The notes: a model not told the origin generated them from the letters alone. Shown: positions 10,687 to 21,295, counted from the stretch's first letter. The stretch: DNA of 64,000 bases from Leguminivora glycinivorella (GCF_023078275.1 NC_062983.1:1047001-1111000); one strand, 5' to 3'. Numbers and translations are program-made.

Positions 10687-10794
10687 TAAGTATTAATATA
10701 TAATCGTCGCCTATTACTCATAGTAGATACAACATTGGGGTTAGGTCGATGTGTATGAAGCCTTTTGATAGGGCTTCCTGGCATTTTTTTTAAT

Positions 10795-11175
10795 ACCACG
10801 TCGGTGGCAAACAGGCATACGGCCCGCCTGATGGAAAGCGGTCACCGTAACCTATGGGTGTCACGTGCGCGTTGCCGACCCATTAGAAACTTGTACACTC
10901 CTTTTTTGAAGAACCCCATACTGTAGTTCATCGGGAATACCTCGACAGGGAGCTCATTCCACAGCCGGAGCGTGGAATGGTGGGAGGAAATTCCTCTGAA
11001 ACCGCACGGTGCGCGACCATTTAAGTTGTAAGGTGTGTGGATGAGCGCCCTGTCGATGGCGAGCGGTGTGATGATGAAAAGTGGCAGTTGGCATCATGTC
11101 AAACAGTTCCTCAGAACACAACCCATTGTACAGGCGATAGAACACACATAAGGAGGCGAAGGAAGGAGGAAGGAG
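10795..11175 (-). mobile_element. LINE ORF2 C-terminal fragment with 3' end
   Basis: On the minus strand the frame contains VFYRLYNGLCSEELFDMMP and, after a stop, NELPVEVFP, then a 3' end with GGCAAACAGGCATACGGCCC on the plus strand. These motifs belong to the end of ORF2 of a lepidopteran non-LTR family. Copy A has lost 21 bases present in B near 10850. Copy B: about 43408-43808. Shorter 3' ends of the same family are at 18965-19090 and 27602-27740. Confidence 0.65.
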
Positions 11176-11468
11176 GAAGAGGTTTAAAGTAAAAGGGCCC
11201 TTTACCCATGGAAACCTACACATATTTACACAACATCCTACATATATGTGCACCAAAAAGTGAATTACACACGAGATGGGGTAATTACACGCCAAGATGT
11301 TAATATCGCGCCGTCGCGTTTATGTGGGGCACTTGACTCAGATTGCCCCAGTGCTCAGGGTAGTGGAATGATTCTGATTTTAGAACTCGTTATTTTATGA
11401 TTAAATAAAGTTATTCAGATGCAGTATGTAGATACGATGAAATATATATTATTACAAAGTCTTTATAG

Positions 11469-11613
11469 AGGCTGGCAACCTGTCACTGCAATGTCACAGT
11501 TTCGTTTTCTTTCAACCCCTTATTTGCCAAGAGTGGCACTGAAGCTTTAGTAGTTTCATGTGTTCTGCCTACCCCTTTATGGGATACAGGCGTGATTGTA
11601 TGTATGTATGTAT
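11469..11613 (+). repeat. 5'-truncated SINE-3 with target-site duplication
   Basis: The flanking repeats are GTCTTTATAG (11459-11468, 11614-11623). It begins inside the body at AGGCTGGCAACCTG and ends in (TATG)n. Copy B: about 44106-44249. Confidence 0.9.
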
Positions 11614-11691
11614 GTCTTTATAGTAGATAATTTGCTTCAATTCTCCATAATAGGGAACTCGACTGTAGTAAAAATAAAATATTTTTATTTT

Positions 11692-11748
11692 ATTCTTATA
11701 ATTATCTGATGCTTTATTGCACGAAACAAAACATCAGATAGTTATAAG
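11692..11748. repeat. Short near-perfect hairpin
   Basis: TTCTTATAATTATCTGATG and CATCAGATAGTTATAAGAA form a 19-bp stem with one mismatch and a loop of about 20 bases. In copy B an R4-like LINE landed immediately beside it (44325-44773). Confidence 0.7.
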
Positions 11749-11749
11749 A

Positions 11750-12545
11750 AAAATATCGACAGAAGTTATTTTTAAATCCAATTTCTATTTAATAACAAGG
11801 GTAGAAATATATTATAAAGTAACAGAGTTGACCGTGACGTTACTCAATTCGATTTCATAAATATTCCATATTAGCAAGTCGTTCTTATTCGTTTTGACAT
11901 TTCTTAAAAAGAAGCTGATTTGACTAGAAGGCAAGTAGCCTATTAGAGGAGACTCAATAAGACAGGGAGAAAAAAAATCATTGTGGAATATATTTTCAAA
12001 ATATCAATCAAGTATCGATTTATTGTCAATTTTCAACCGTGAATTGAAATGAAATATTTATTTTCCAAGTAGGCATATTACAATGCGCATATGAACGTCA
12101 AACAAAGCCACGCCGGCTCTAACCCTACGCCTCAGCCTCGAGAAGATTTCAGTCCCCCCTCAGTTGGGAGGAGGTTATCCACTATGGGACCGGCAAGAAG
12201 CCGTGAATTTTGAATGAGTTAAATTACATGTTTTGAAAGTTATTGGCATGGTTAAGCTGCTTGTACATACCATAATCACAGTTAGTAGGTGTTCAATAAT
12301 AAATGGCGGAATAAACCACTTCGTAATTTAGACCCTCATTAGATATATAGAAATAATACTCTTTATTGGCACACCTCAGCAAAATATACAGAAAAAAGAT
12401 ACAGTGGAGACAAAACAAATGATTATAAATAGAGATATTGACTTTGACTTTGTGGTTTGTATTGAATAATTTGCGATACGAAGTTGTGTCGTGTCATTAG
12501 TATAGGTATCACAGTATCAGACGTATATTTCATAAATATTAATAA
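11750..12545. other. No gene; partial LINE 3' end at 12050-12190
   Basis: Mostly AT-rich sequence. Bases 12050-12190 (CAAAGCCACGCCGGCTCTAA, CAGTTGGGAGGAGGTTATCC) look like the GC-richer 3' end of a minus-strand LINE, with TGAAATGAAATATTTATT as its tail. At about 12334, copy B carries a mariner-like element at a TA. Confidence 0.45.
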
Positions 12546-12717
12546 CTAGCTTTTGCTCGCGGCTTCGCTCGCGTTAGAAAGAGACGAAAAGTAGTCTGTC
12601 TTTTTCCATCCCTTCACGTATCTTCACTTAAAAAAATCACGTCAATTTGTCGCTCCGTTTTGCCGTGAAAGACGGACAAACAAACAGACACATACACTTT
12701 CTCATTTATAATATTGA
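12546..12717 (-). mobile_element. Short Helitron, 5' end eroded in copy A
   Basis: On the minus strand it ends with the hairpin region (GCGAGCGAAGCCGCGAG) and AAAAGCTAG. Copy B (46616-46793) keeps the canonical start TCCATTCTAATATTATAA; copy A lacks 7 bases there. Confidence 0.8.
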
Positions 12718-13077
12718 TTATTTAAATTGAATCTTCAGTTAAATATATGTATTAGTTTACACACAGTAAAGTAAGAAATGCTTTTTGTGCGTAACGGCCC
12801 GGAAAGCGGAAAATTCTATTATAACCTCCTAGATAATTGAATCCGAATCAGCCTCCCAAACTAATCTAGGCACTGTGGCAACGGCAACCATGTTGTGACG
12901 TCACCGGTGACGTAAATAATGGCTGCATTTTAGCGCTTCACTTTACCAAGTAATAAACTTATCCATTGCTTTAAGGGCCGTTTAAAATGTATCCACACTT
13001 ACGGAAAGCACTTTAGTTTAGCTTTAACTAGCAAGTATTTTTAGAACAAAATATATTTTACACGAAGAAAATAAAGT

Positions 13078-13218
13078 GACAACCTGTCACTGCAATGTCA
13101 CAGTTTCGTTTTCTTTCAACCCCTTATTTGCCAAGAGTGGCACTAAAGCTTTAGTAGTTTCATGTGTTCTGCCTACCCCTCTATGGGATACAGGCGTGAT
13201 TGTATATATGTGTCATGT
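13078..13218 (+). repeat. 5'-truncated SINE-3 with target-site duplication
   Basis: The flanking repeats are AAAATAAAGT (13068-13077, 13219-13228). The tail is TGTATATATG. Copy B: 47490-47630. Confidence 0.88.
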
Positions 13219-13239
13219 AAAATAAAGTAGGTACGATTT

Positions 13240-13490
13240 TTTTAATTAGCTTCTTTTGTGTCCCACTGCTGAGCATAGGCCTCCCCTCGTTTTCTCCACT
13301 CGACCCTGTTGTCGGCGTTTTGTCACTATTTTGGGTAGAATGCGTCCAGGTCGTCCCGCTTTCCCCTTTTTGGTCTGCCTGAACCCCGGCCTGCTCCGTC
13401 TATGGTGTTTCGCGGGTCCCAGTCTGTAGTCCTTTTGGCCCACCTTTCGGGTGCATGCAGCAGACATGTCCAGCCCAGTCCCACTTTAGC
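13240..13490 (-). mobile_element. LINE ORF2 C-terminus
   Basis: On the minus strand, pieces such as KKRWRDD, NRVEWR and GEAFAQQWDT can be read ahead of a stop, the usual end of a common lepidopteran non-LTR family. Fragments of related LINEs end at 21300-21668 and 63858-64000. It is non-functional. Copy B: about 47652-47903. Confidence 0.65.
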
Positions 13491-13499
13491 TTAGAGGTC

Positions 13500-13548
13500 T
13501 TGACGCCCACATCTACAACTCCAGTTCTGGAGCGTAGATGTGGGCGTC
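13500..13548. repeat. 49-base hairpin
   Basis: TGACGCCCACATCTAC pairs perfectly with GTAGATGTGGGCGTCA, and the inner CTCCAG / CTGGAG also pairs across a tiny loop. Copy B holds the same hairpin at about 47913-47961. Confidence 0.8.
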
Positions 13549-13736
13549 AGTAGCGAGGTCAGGGCGAGGTACGGTGGCCTAGATGGTGTTACACCTTTGG
13601 GGAACGCTCGGCTAGATGGCGCTAACATTAATATTTTACATTTTAACATTTTTAACAATATGGGCCACATTGTCAAAGCTGAGGTTCAAAAGTTTTAAGC
13701 TTGTGTCTAGAGATGGTAGTCTATGCACTGTGATTA

Positions 13737-14045
13737 CCACAGAACTTAATTTAGATAAAAGAAACAAATTCATCGAGCGTGTCAAATTTTGTACTGAAGT
13801 TGATTCTTGCCTGTAATTTTAAATATGTCTCAGGCTCTTGATTGTTCATAATTTTTGTGTTGTTGCAATTGAATATCACGTAACGAGGCATTTTTTATGT
13901 TTTGGTTGACTTCAACTTACAAAAATTGACGCCCGAAAGCTGCAAGCTGCGAGTAAAGATGGACAACTCAGTGGATTTCACTGAGTTCATTTGACACGCT
14001 AAGTAGATACGTTTGCTTGATCTATGGTATATATGACATCTGTGG
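13737..14045. mobile_element. 309-bp TIR element (A only)
   Basis: It is flanked by TGATTA on both sides (13731-13736, 14046-14051); copy B has one TGATTA at the empty site. Its termini CCACAGA and TCTGTGG are inverted repeats, and an inner pair (GAGCGTGTCAAAT / ATTTGACACGCT) also pairs. It is non-coding. The superfamily is undecided: a 6-bp duplication does not point clearly to one. Confidence 0.75.
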
Positions 14046-14135
14046 TGATTACACATTTTACTTTGACAGTAACTCTCTATAATACTCGATCCTCGTTGGT
14101 AAAACGAAGTGGCTTCATAAATCGATATCTATAAA

Positions 14136-14383
14136 GATAAAGATAAAGATAAAGATAAAGATAAAGATTATTTATTTGCAAAATGTAGTGATTTACATAG
14201 TTGGACAGTAATATTAAGTGCTTACATTTTACTTAAAGAAGCATGCAAATTTTTCTTATTAGCTAGGGATACTTAACTAAGTGTGTACATGTAAATGTTA
14301 TGTACTAATACCTAATACTAGTATGAGGCTATGAGCTAACTTTGCATCACAACAAAGATTTTTATTAATATTAATTCCTATAA
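14136..14383 (-). mobile_element. 5'-truncated LINE 3' end with (ATCTTT)n tail (A only)
   Basis: It begins on the plus strand with a (GATAAA)n array, which is the A-rich tail of a minus-strand insertion, and continues about 210 bases. Copy B reads straight through the empty site (CTATAAACTTTTACATCC). CTATAA occurs at both edges as a possible target duplication. Confidence 0.7.
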
Positions 14384-14483
14384 TTTACATCCATCAAGGC
14401 AGTTCTAACTTTATCTATATTAACTGTATACCGTCGTTTCCAATCCGTATTGAATGCCTGATTTCGCGTCTGAAATATAAAAA

Positions 14484-15017
14484 CCGGCCAAGAGCGTGTC
14501 GGGCCACGCTCAGTGTAGGGTTCCGTAGTTTTCCGTATTTTTCTCAAAAACTACTGAACCTATCAAGTTCAAAACAATTTTCCTAGAAAGTCTTTATAAA
14601 GTTCTACTTTCGTGATTTTTTCCATATTTTTTAAACATATGGTTCAAAAGTTAGAGGGGGGGGACGCACTTTTTTTTCCTTTAGGAGCGATTATTTCCGA
14701 AAATATTAATATTATCAAAAAACGATCTTAGCAAACCCTTATTCATTTTTAAATACCTATCCAACAATATATCACACGTTGGGGTTGGAATAAAAAAAAA
14801 TATCAGCCCCCACTTTTCATGTAGGGGGGGTACCCTAATAAAACATTTTTTTCAGCTTTCTAGTGCTAACGGTTACTGAGATTATCCGCGGACGGACGGA
14901 CGGACGGACGGACGGACGGACGGACGGACGGACGGACGGACGGACGGACGGACGGACGGACGGACGGACAGACAGACATGGCGAAACTATAAGGGTTCCT
15001 AGTTGACTACGGAACCC
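14484..15017 (+). mobile_element. CCGG-element, young copy (A only)
   Basis: It starts CCGGCCAAGAGCGTGTCGGG and ends GGAACCCT, inserted between runs of A. Copy B has the empty site. A (GGAC)n tract of about 20 units lies at 14890-14967. It is nearly identical to the copies at 16813 and 53128, but internally deleted before the GGAC tract relative to them. Confidence 0.85.
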
Positions 15018-15202
15018 TAAAAACCATTTTATAAATGTAACCAGGTCAGTCTGGATATTTATGTTTCTACTGTTAGGTCTCAAAGGGCAAGGTCTGCAAA
15101 CACTAGTCTCGTAGCCTAGATCTACATTTGAAAGGCTAGACTTTGCTTCATATTTAGATTGTGTAGGTTAATACGAATTTAGTAACATATGTTACCAAGA
15201 AG

Positions 15203-15530
15203 AGCTGGTGGCCTAGTGGTAAGAGCGGGCGACTTTCAATCCGAAGGTCGAGGGTTCGAACCCCGGCTCGTTTCAATGAGTTTTTCGGAACTTATGTGTG
15301 AAATGTCATTTGATATTTGCCAGAAGCTCGGTCGGTGAAGGAAAACATCGTGAGGAAACTACATTACTCGTTCTTCATCGTGAGGACTAATCTAAGTTGA
15401 TCTTTGGGTTGGAAGGTCAAATGGCAGTCGCTTTCGTAAAAATAGTGCATATGCCAAACCTTGTGATTAGTTGACACAGCGGATCCCAGGCTCCCATGAG
15501 CCGCCAAAAATTCCGCGATAACGCAAGGAG
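15203..15530 (+). repeat. SINE-1
   Basis: The head reads GTGGCCTAGTGGTAAGAGCG with GGTTCGAACCCCGG, followed by the SINE-1 body and a CGCGATAACGCAAGGAGAAT end without a long ATG tail. Copy B: about 48532-48860. Confidence 0.88.
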
Positions 15531-16812
15531 AATGTCAATGAGTTATATTTGTTATCATAATTGAGTTGTAAGGTAAAAGAACCAGTGCTCGACAGTGACC
15601 CAGTAAATGCCAATTTCAATCTTTGTGACAGAAGGGCATTAACGTGTCGAACACTGATACTAAAGTTTTTATATGTTGATACCTATCTTAATAGTGTAAT
15701 ATTGGTTTAATTCAGTTGTGTATCATGCGTTCGATTGAAAAGTGGGACCAATCTGTTTGCCTATACATTCAATCAAAATTGTTTTTCAAAATCGGTCCAG
15801 TAACGACGGAGATATCGTAGAACAAACATTAAAAAAACATACAGACGAATTGAGAACCACCTCCCTGGAGATTTGGGGCGGCGGTTAAAAATATGAATTT
15901 TAAGAAAGCGAATAATAACGCAATTATAACATTAAGATATTTCTTTGAAAATAAAGATATTGCTTTAGAACCTTTTCACAGTAAACTTCAAAGTGATTCC
16001 TATGGAACATACTAGGGTGATGTATAATAAATAGGGTTCTATAGCAGCCTAGGGTTAAATTGGTTTACCGTACGTAGATTATTTTAGTCCCAGTGTGTCT
16101 GTCTTACTGACATGGGACCAACGATAATTACTTCTCTGAAATATCTGAAAACATTACGCAAACTAATTTAACTAGTTCAAACTGCGAACTTTTGTTGAAA
16201 CTTTCCTTAATTAAGTTAATAATAAATATTTAGGGATAGGGTTAAAAAAAGGTTAACGTTGATTACAATTAAATTGTAAACAAATTTTGTTTTTATCAAA
16301 CAAAATTATATTAGATACTTACGTAAATTGGCTATGCTGCAAACGAAATGTGATTAAAAAATCGCGTTTTGCTAATTGTTTTTAAATACGGGTTACATTT
16401 TTTCGAGCAGCTCAGGATAACAAAAATATCTAGTTGGCGCGTCCATTTCAACTGAGAAATTTTAAAGAATTTTAAGCACCCCATTCTCACTTTCTTCAAC
16501 ATTGGTATTTATTTTGAAGTACATGCTATTGAAAATCTAGGGTTAAATTAGCCCCTAAAATAAATGAACCCAAAACACCCATAGGTATTACGATTAAAAG
16601 CATATACCAAGGATAAAATTACAGCCAAAAATCCTTATTATGATGAAAAGTATAATTATTTCTCGACTGGGGGCCAAATGTAACTGGTCCATTTTTTCCA
16701 TGTTTTACAATGTTTGCATTATTAAATAGAGTGTCCACCGGTTATATATGGTAGGCGTGTTCAGTGGATACAATATGTAGAACTCAACATCATAGTGTAA
16801 TAATGAAAAAAA
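15531..16812. other. No gene seen (copy A)
   Basis: AT-rich sequence conserved in copy B (48861-50530). Near 16420, B contains an extra ~413 bases (49741-50153). No convincing exon or element was found here. Confidence 0.5.
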
Positions 16813-17354
16813 CCGGCCAAGAGCATGTCGGGCCACGCTCAGTGTAGGGTTCCGTAGTTTTCCGTATTTTTCTCAAAATCTACTAAACCTATCAAGTTCA
16901 AAACAATTTTTCTAGAAAGTCTTTATAAAGTTCTACTTTTGTGATTTTTTTCATATTTTTTAAACATATGGTTCAAAAGTTAGAGGGGGGGGACGCACTT
17001 TTTTTTCCTTTAGGAGCGATTATTTCCGAAAATATTAATATTATCAAAAAACGATTTTAGTAAACCCTTATTCATTTTTAAATACCTATCCAACAATATA
17101 TCACACGTTGGAGTTGGAATGAAAAAAAATATCAGCCCCCACTTTACATGTAGGGGGGGTACCCTAATAAAACATTTTTTTTTCACTTTTTATTTTTGCA
17201 CTTTGTTGGCGTGATTGATGTACATATTGGTACCAAATTTCAGCTTTCTAGTGCTAACGGTTACTGAGATTATCCGCGGACGGACGGACGGACGGACGGA
17301 CGGACAGACAGACATGGCGAAACTATAAGGGTTCCTAGTTGACTACGGAACCCT
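16813..17354 (+). mobile_element. CCGG-element, young copy (A only)
   Basis: It starts CCGGCCAAGAGCATGTCGGG and ends GGAACCCT between A runs, with the empty site seen in copy B at about 50530. Only about 6-7 GGAC units are present (17278-17303). It is complete relative to the 14484 copy. Confidence 0.88.
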
Positions 17355-18017
17355 AAAAATGGATCAGTTACAATTGACCCCCAGTCGAGATTTGCCCCGC
17401 TGTACCTTATGACATTATGGCCCAGATTAAGTCCATCGACTATGCATCGGGTAGTAATGGATTTTTAATGGCGGCCCGTTCGGGCGCACCTACCGATTCT
17501 TTATTTGCTGATAGATAAACTTCAGGGTGCATTAGGGCAAAATGGCACGGTGCTTAAATTTGCATGTAGCTGCTACGTTTTTTATTCAACCTTGTTTTTA
17601 ATGAAAAAGTTACTTGTCGTAAAATGGGGTGTAGAAACCGAGGATATTGGTGGCAAAAAATATGTACATTCAATAGTAGTAGGTAAATAAAAAAAGAACC
17701 CTTAGGTTTCCAGACTCTGTTACTTGTTATTCAAGTACTTACTGAATATAGGATTCTTTTACATAATTAAATTAGTTTGAAGCTTAATAACGTCGTTCGC
17801 ATACGTTTCTGCTTGTTGACTTATTAAGGGTGTCTACTGTACGTGTTACTAGTAGAATTTCTAACAAATTATGTAACTAGTTTGTAAAAATGTAAATAAG
17901 TATCTTTCAATGTATAATTAAAAAAATGAAATCTGTTTTTTTAACTATCCGTTTGTAAACTCTACTTTAAAATAGGCAATATCTCAATATAAAAATTGCC
18001 CTTTGCCTAGGCTATCT
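17355..18017. other. No gene seen (copy A)
   Basis: AT-rich sequence with a short open frame near 17505-17690 that shifts its end between the copies, so it is unlikely to be coding. Copy B: about 50540-51190. Confidence 0.5.
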
Positions 18018-18021
18018 ACGT

Positions 18022-18331
18022 TGAAGTGTGGGGTGCTTCGGGTGTAATGATAACTCAGAAGTCGAGTCAATACTCTATTTTTATTCAATAAAAATCGTGC
18101 TTATATACTATCCTGGTCACGGTCAATAGTCATTCCCATCTGTTTTAACATTATATTTTATTGTATGTTTTATGACCAATAATCATTACTTTAATTATAC
18201 CATAAACTTTATGATTACTTATAATTACATCGTAAAACTCTATGATCCATAACACACAGCTGCATGAGCATAGGGTTGTCACTCTGTATGAGATGAGTTA
18301 TATATCATCAGGGTTGTCACACTACACTACA
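18022..18331 (-). mobile_element. Solo LTR, 310 bp (A only)
   Basis: It begins TGAAGTGTGG and ends CACTACACTACA (TG...CA) between ACGT direct repeats (18018-18021, 18332-18335). Copy B has a single ACGT at the empty site. Read on the minus strand it has a TATA box (GTATATAAGC, complement of about 18098-18107) followed about 15 bases later by AATAAA (complement of 18080-18085), the usual U3-R order. No internal region is present, so it is a recombination product of a full LTR retrotransposon, probably of Ty3/gypsy or Bel-Pao type. Confidence 0.82.
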
Positions 18332-18444
18332 ACGTTGCACTAACAGCTAATGGATTTTTAATGCCCCTATTTTTGCCGCACTTCCCCGATGCTTTATACG
18401 TTTGAAAATAGTAACTCAGGTGAACTAATATTTGAATAATTATA

Positions 18445-19273
18445 CCGGGTGTCCATAAAATCAACGCCAAAAAGAAGAAGGGTATTTAGGACATTTCATT
18501 GACCATCAATCATCATTATCGCATTTAGCAAATATGATTTTTTTTTTAAATATAAATGGGCTTACTCTATGCCACAGACTAGTCAAAGGCAAAGACGTGG
18601 TCTATTTGATGCTGTTCACCCTAGCTTTGAAGGTTAAAGAATATGTCATGGTTTTTGAGATATTGCCCATTTAATCGAATTTCGAATGGCGAATAGAAAA
18701 GAGGAGAAGCAGGGGAAGACCGAGGCGTGCGTTTTTAGACCAACTTAAAGAGAAGACCAACGTAGTGACGTATCAGGACCTCAAAAAAGCGGCAGAGAAA
18801 AGAACGGAATGGCGATTACTCCACAGACAAGAGCCTGGCTCTTAAATAATATGATGATGATGCCCATTTAATGTATAAAGCGTTAAAAAAAAAAAAGTAA
18901 AACGGTGCCAATATCTCGAAAACCATGAAATTTTCATTTAGGTCAAAGTCTAAGGCCACTTTTTTATACTACGTCGGTGGCAAACAAGCATGCGGTCCGC
19001 CTGATGGAAATGGATCATGGACGCCTGCAACTCAAGGGGTGTCACATGCGCGTTGCCAACTCATTGGAAACTTGTACACTCCCCTTTGCTGTGTACTTGT
19101 ACACTCCACTGCACCACACGCTCAACTCAAGGTTAATGGGCTGTCAACTGTCAAATTCCGTATAAAATGGTGGGTTAACCCTCCATTTTCGGTGGTGAAA
19201 GTGACCCTTAATGTGGTTAATGAGATGTTCCATCACCCCTTTTTGTTTTGGCGTTGGTTATAGGGACACCTGG
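18445..19273. mobile_element. TIR element carrying nested LINE tails
   Basis: The ends TACCGGGTGTCC and GGGACACCTGGTA, with inner ACGCCAAAA / TTTTGGCGT, are inverted repeats of mariner style. Inside is a plus-strand LINE C-terminus (18670-18845: GRPRRAFLDQLKEKTN, then EKRTEWRLLHRQEPGS and a stop, (ATG)n tail). A second LINE 3' end lies at 18965-19090. An 82-base relative of the outer element lies at 56417-56498. Copy B: 51301-52130. Confidence 0.7.
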
Positions 19274-19575
19274 TAGATATCTGTTAGTGAGCCAAGGCCG
19301 AAATGTTCCAAATGTTCTTGAGTGAATTAGGGCGACGCTCAAAGGAAAGAGGTTATGACCCTTGTAACCCTTGCCCCTAGTCATTCCTGGGTGCCTAGCC
19401 AATATGCCTATCAATATTTTTCTTTCTAAGCCTAGTGGCATTCGATTGCAGACATTTCTGTTTGTCAGAAAGTTAAATTTAACATGCTTAGCGCATCGTA
19501 ACGGATATATTTCCAATATGACTTGGAACTCCGGTTGCCGTTCGAGTATACTTTTACGGTAGATGTCGCTACGGG

Positions 19576-19805
19576 TCCTATCTTTAATACATAAAAAAAG
19601 TAACTGACTGACCGAAATATCAACGCACAGCCGAAACCGCTGGTCCTAGAGATTCCAAATTCGGCACGTAGGTTCCTTAAAAGGTGTAGAGGAACACTAA
19701 GAAAGGATTTTTCAAAATTCACCTCCTAAGGGGGTGAAATGGGGGTCCAAAGTGTGTATGGGAAAATAGAGTACTACGCGGGCAAAGCCGCGGGAAAAAA
19801 GCTAG
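19576..19805 (+). mobile_element. Helitron of the CTGACTGAC family
   Basis: It starts TCCTATCTTTAATACATAAA, has CAACGCACAGCCGAAACCGC, and ends with the hairpin region (GCGGGCAAAGCCGCGGG) and AAAAAAGCTAG before T. It is related to the tandem array at 57713-59215. Copy B: 52433-52657. Confidence 0.8.
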
Positions 19806-20040
19806 TTGATCTATATAGTCGAAAATTTCGGTGGCTTGGGTGAAGACTTGGTGGCTCAGTTGGCATCACTCTTATCACTCTTTCATATTAGGATGACAGA
19901 GAAAACACTCTGCATTTCGGCTAGATAATGTAGTATACATAATGTTTAAAATACTTTAAGAAAGGTTAGACTTGAATTATATTTCAAAAATATCTAAACA
20001 ACTTATATTAAGAAAGTATATTTAAGTAAAGTTTACTTAC

Positions 20041-20215
20041 CAACAACAGCCATGCCGGAGAGCAAGGCCTCACAAAATAACACGCCAAAGTTAGTTTCGT
20101 AATATATTTTAATGTATGTCCACTTTACCCGTGTCTCCCCTAACAGGCTGGCCCGCTCCGCATAAACCGGGGCTCGAGAGGGTCGCGCGGGGACTTGGTA
20201 TTCTAATGTGAACAT
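20041..20215 (-). CDS. First coding exon of an unidentified membrane protein (copy A)
   Basis: On the minus strand an ATG at 20215 opens 58 codons that run into a consensus splice donor (GTTGTTG|GTAAGTAAAC, donor at 20040); read through, the frame stops two codons later. The peptide starts MFTLEYQVPARPSRAP. It has a proline- and arginine-rich first 35 residues, then VKWTYIKIYYETNFG, then a hydrophobic run VLFCEALLSGMAVVG that would continue as a membrane segment in the next exon. This recalls MARVEL/tetraspan proteins with a short cytosolic tail, but I cannot name it. The exon is GC-rich compared with its surroundings and its translation is identical in copy B, unlike nearby repeats. The next exon was not found within the window. 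Confidence 0.55.
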
Positions 20216-20449
20216 CAAGGTTATGTAGCTTGCTTAGCTTTCCACACGGCTTTTCCGGGGTCTATGGCCTTTTTTTATTATAAATGGGCTTACTCTTGGT
20301 CACAGACTAACTAAAGGCAAAGACGTGGCTTACGATGGAGTGAGATAGCCCAGAAGATGCCTGTTCACCTTTGATTTGAAGGTTAAGGATTTAGAAGAAA
20401 TAAGTTAATCTATTTGTATACCCAGAGGCCGAGCGCGTCACATTTTATT

Positions 20450-21286
20450 ATCTTTATTATCTTTTATTTATCTCTTTTCTTAGATTAGGTTTTTTACAAT
20501 ATGAGTATAAAAGTAAAATAAAATAAAACACTTACAAAACAATATAAAACATATAAACACATTATAAAAAACCTAACCTAGGGTGCCGCCAGCAGCGGGG
20601 CAGGGCCCAAGCTGCCGGTGGTTAGGGCTGCAGAGAGAGGAACCGTCGGACTATCCGCGCCGTGTCCAAGATCACCGCCTTCTGCATCTGGCCCTTGATC
20701 CAACCACCTAGCGAGAGTCTCTCGAGATGTTGGTCGAGACTCTTCGCTATGAGACGGTTCGCTGAAACGACTATCGGGACAATGATCGTCGAATCAACAT
20801 CCCACATGGCGGTTATCTCGTAAGCCAAGTCTAGGTACTTACTGGACTTGTCCTTCTCGGCTTTCACGAAATTCTCATCATGGGGGATGGTGATGTCGAC
20901 GAGCACGGTCCGGCGTTGCGATCGATCTATTTTGACAATGTCAGGCTTATTGGCTACAATAGTCCTGTCAGTGATAATAGATCGATCCCAATAGAGCGTG
21001 GCACGACCATTTTCGAGAACTGGCGCAGGTATGTACTTGTAGTACGGTACTTCGCGGTCCACAAGACCGTATTGAAGAGCAAGCTGCTGGTGAATGATCC
21101 TGGCTACGAGATTATGCCTGTGCAAGTACTCACCGTTAGCTAGATGAGAACAACCGGAGATGATATGCCTGAGTGACTCTCCGGGACGGCGGCATGCCCG
21201 ACAAATGTCGACCGTACCGTCCTTCAGGATATATTTCCGGTAGTTGTTCGTCATCATAACTTCGTCGGCAATTGCACAGGCAAAAC
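20450..21286 (-). mobile_element. R4/Dong-like LINE, 5'-truncated (A only)
   Basis: Target repeats CATTTTATT (20441-20449, 21287-21295) bracket it; copy B has the empty site. The minus-strand frame 21257-20622 (211 codons) holds a zinc-knuckle, CRACRRPGESLRHIISGC (C-x2-C...H-x4-C type), and the restriction-like endonuclease signature NKPDI followed by VDIT about 14 residues on. That is the C-terminal layout of non-LTR elements with site-directed type endonucleases (R2/R4/Dong). The frame ends at a stop at 20622, followed by a 3' UTR with GATAATAAAGATAAT at the end. The reverse transcriptase is missing, so the copy is dead. Confidence 0.85.
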
Positions 21287-21295
21287 CATTTTATT

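Noticed and set aside
10954..11295. 113-codon minus-strand frame beginning MACNYPISCV
   Set aside because: The second half is LINE ORF2 sequence and the first half is an upstream extension with no similarity to it; not a host gene.
14835..15083. Frame with RPSV repeats
   Set aside because: It is the translation of the (GGAC)n tract in a CCGG-element, and it is absent from copy B.
18925..19263. 112-codon plus-strand frame, also present in B at 51761
   Set aside because: It crosses a LINE 3' end and the right arm of a TIR element; it has no protein motif and its start differs between copies.
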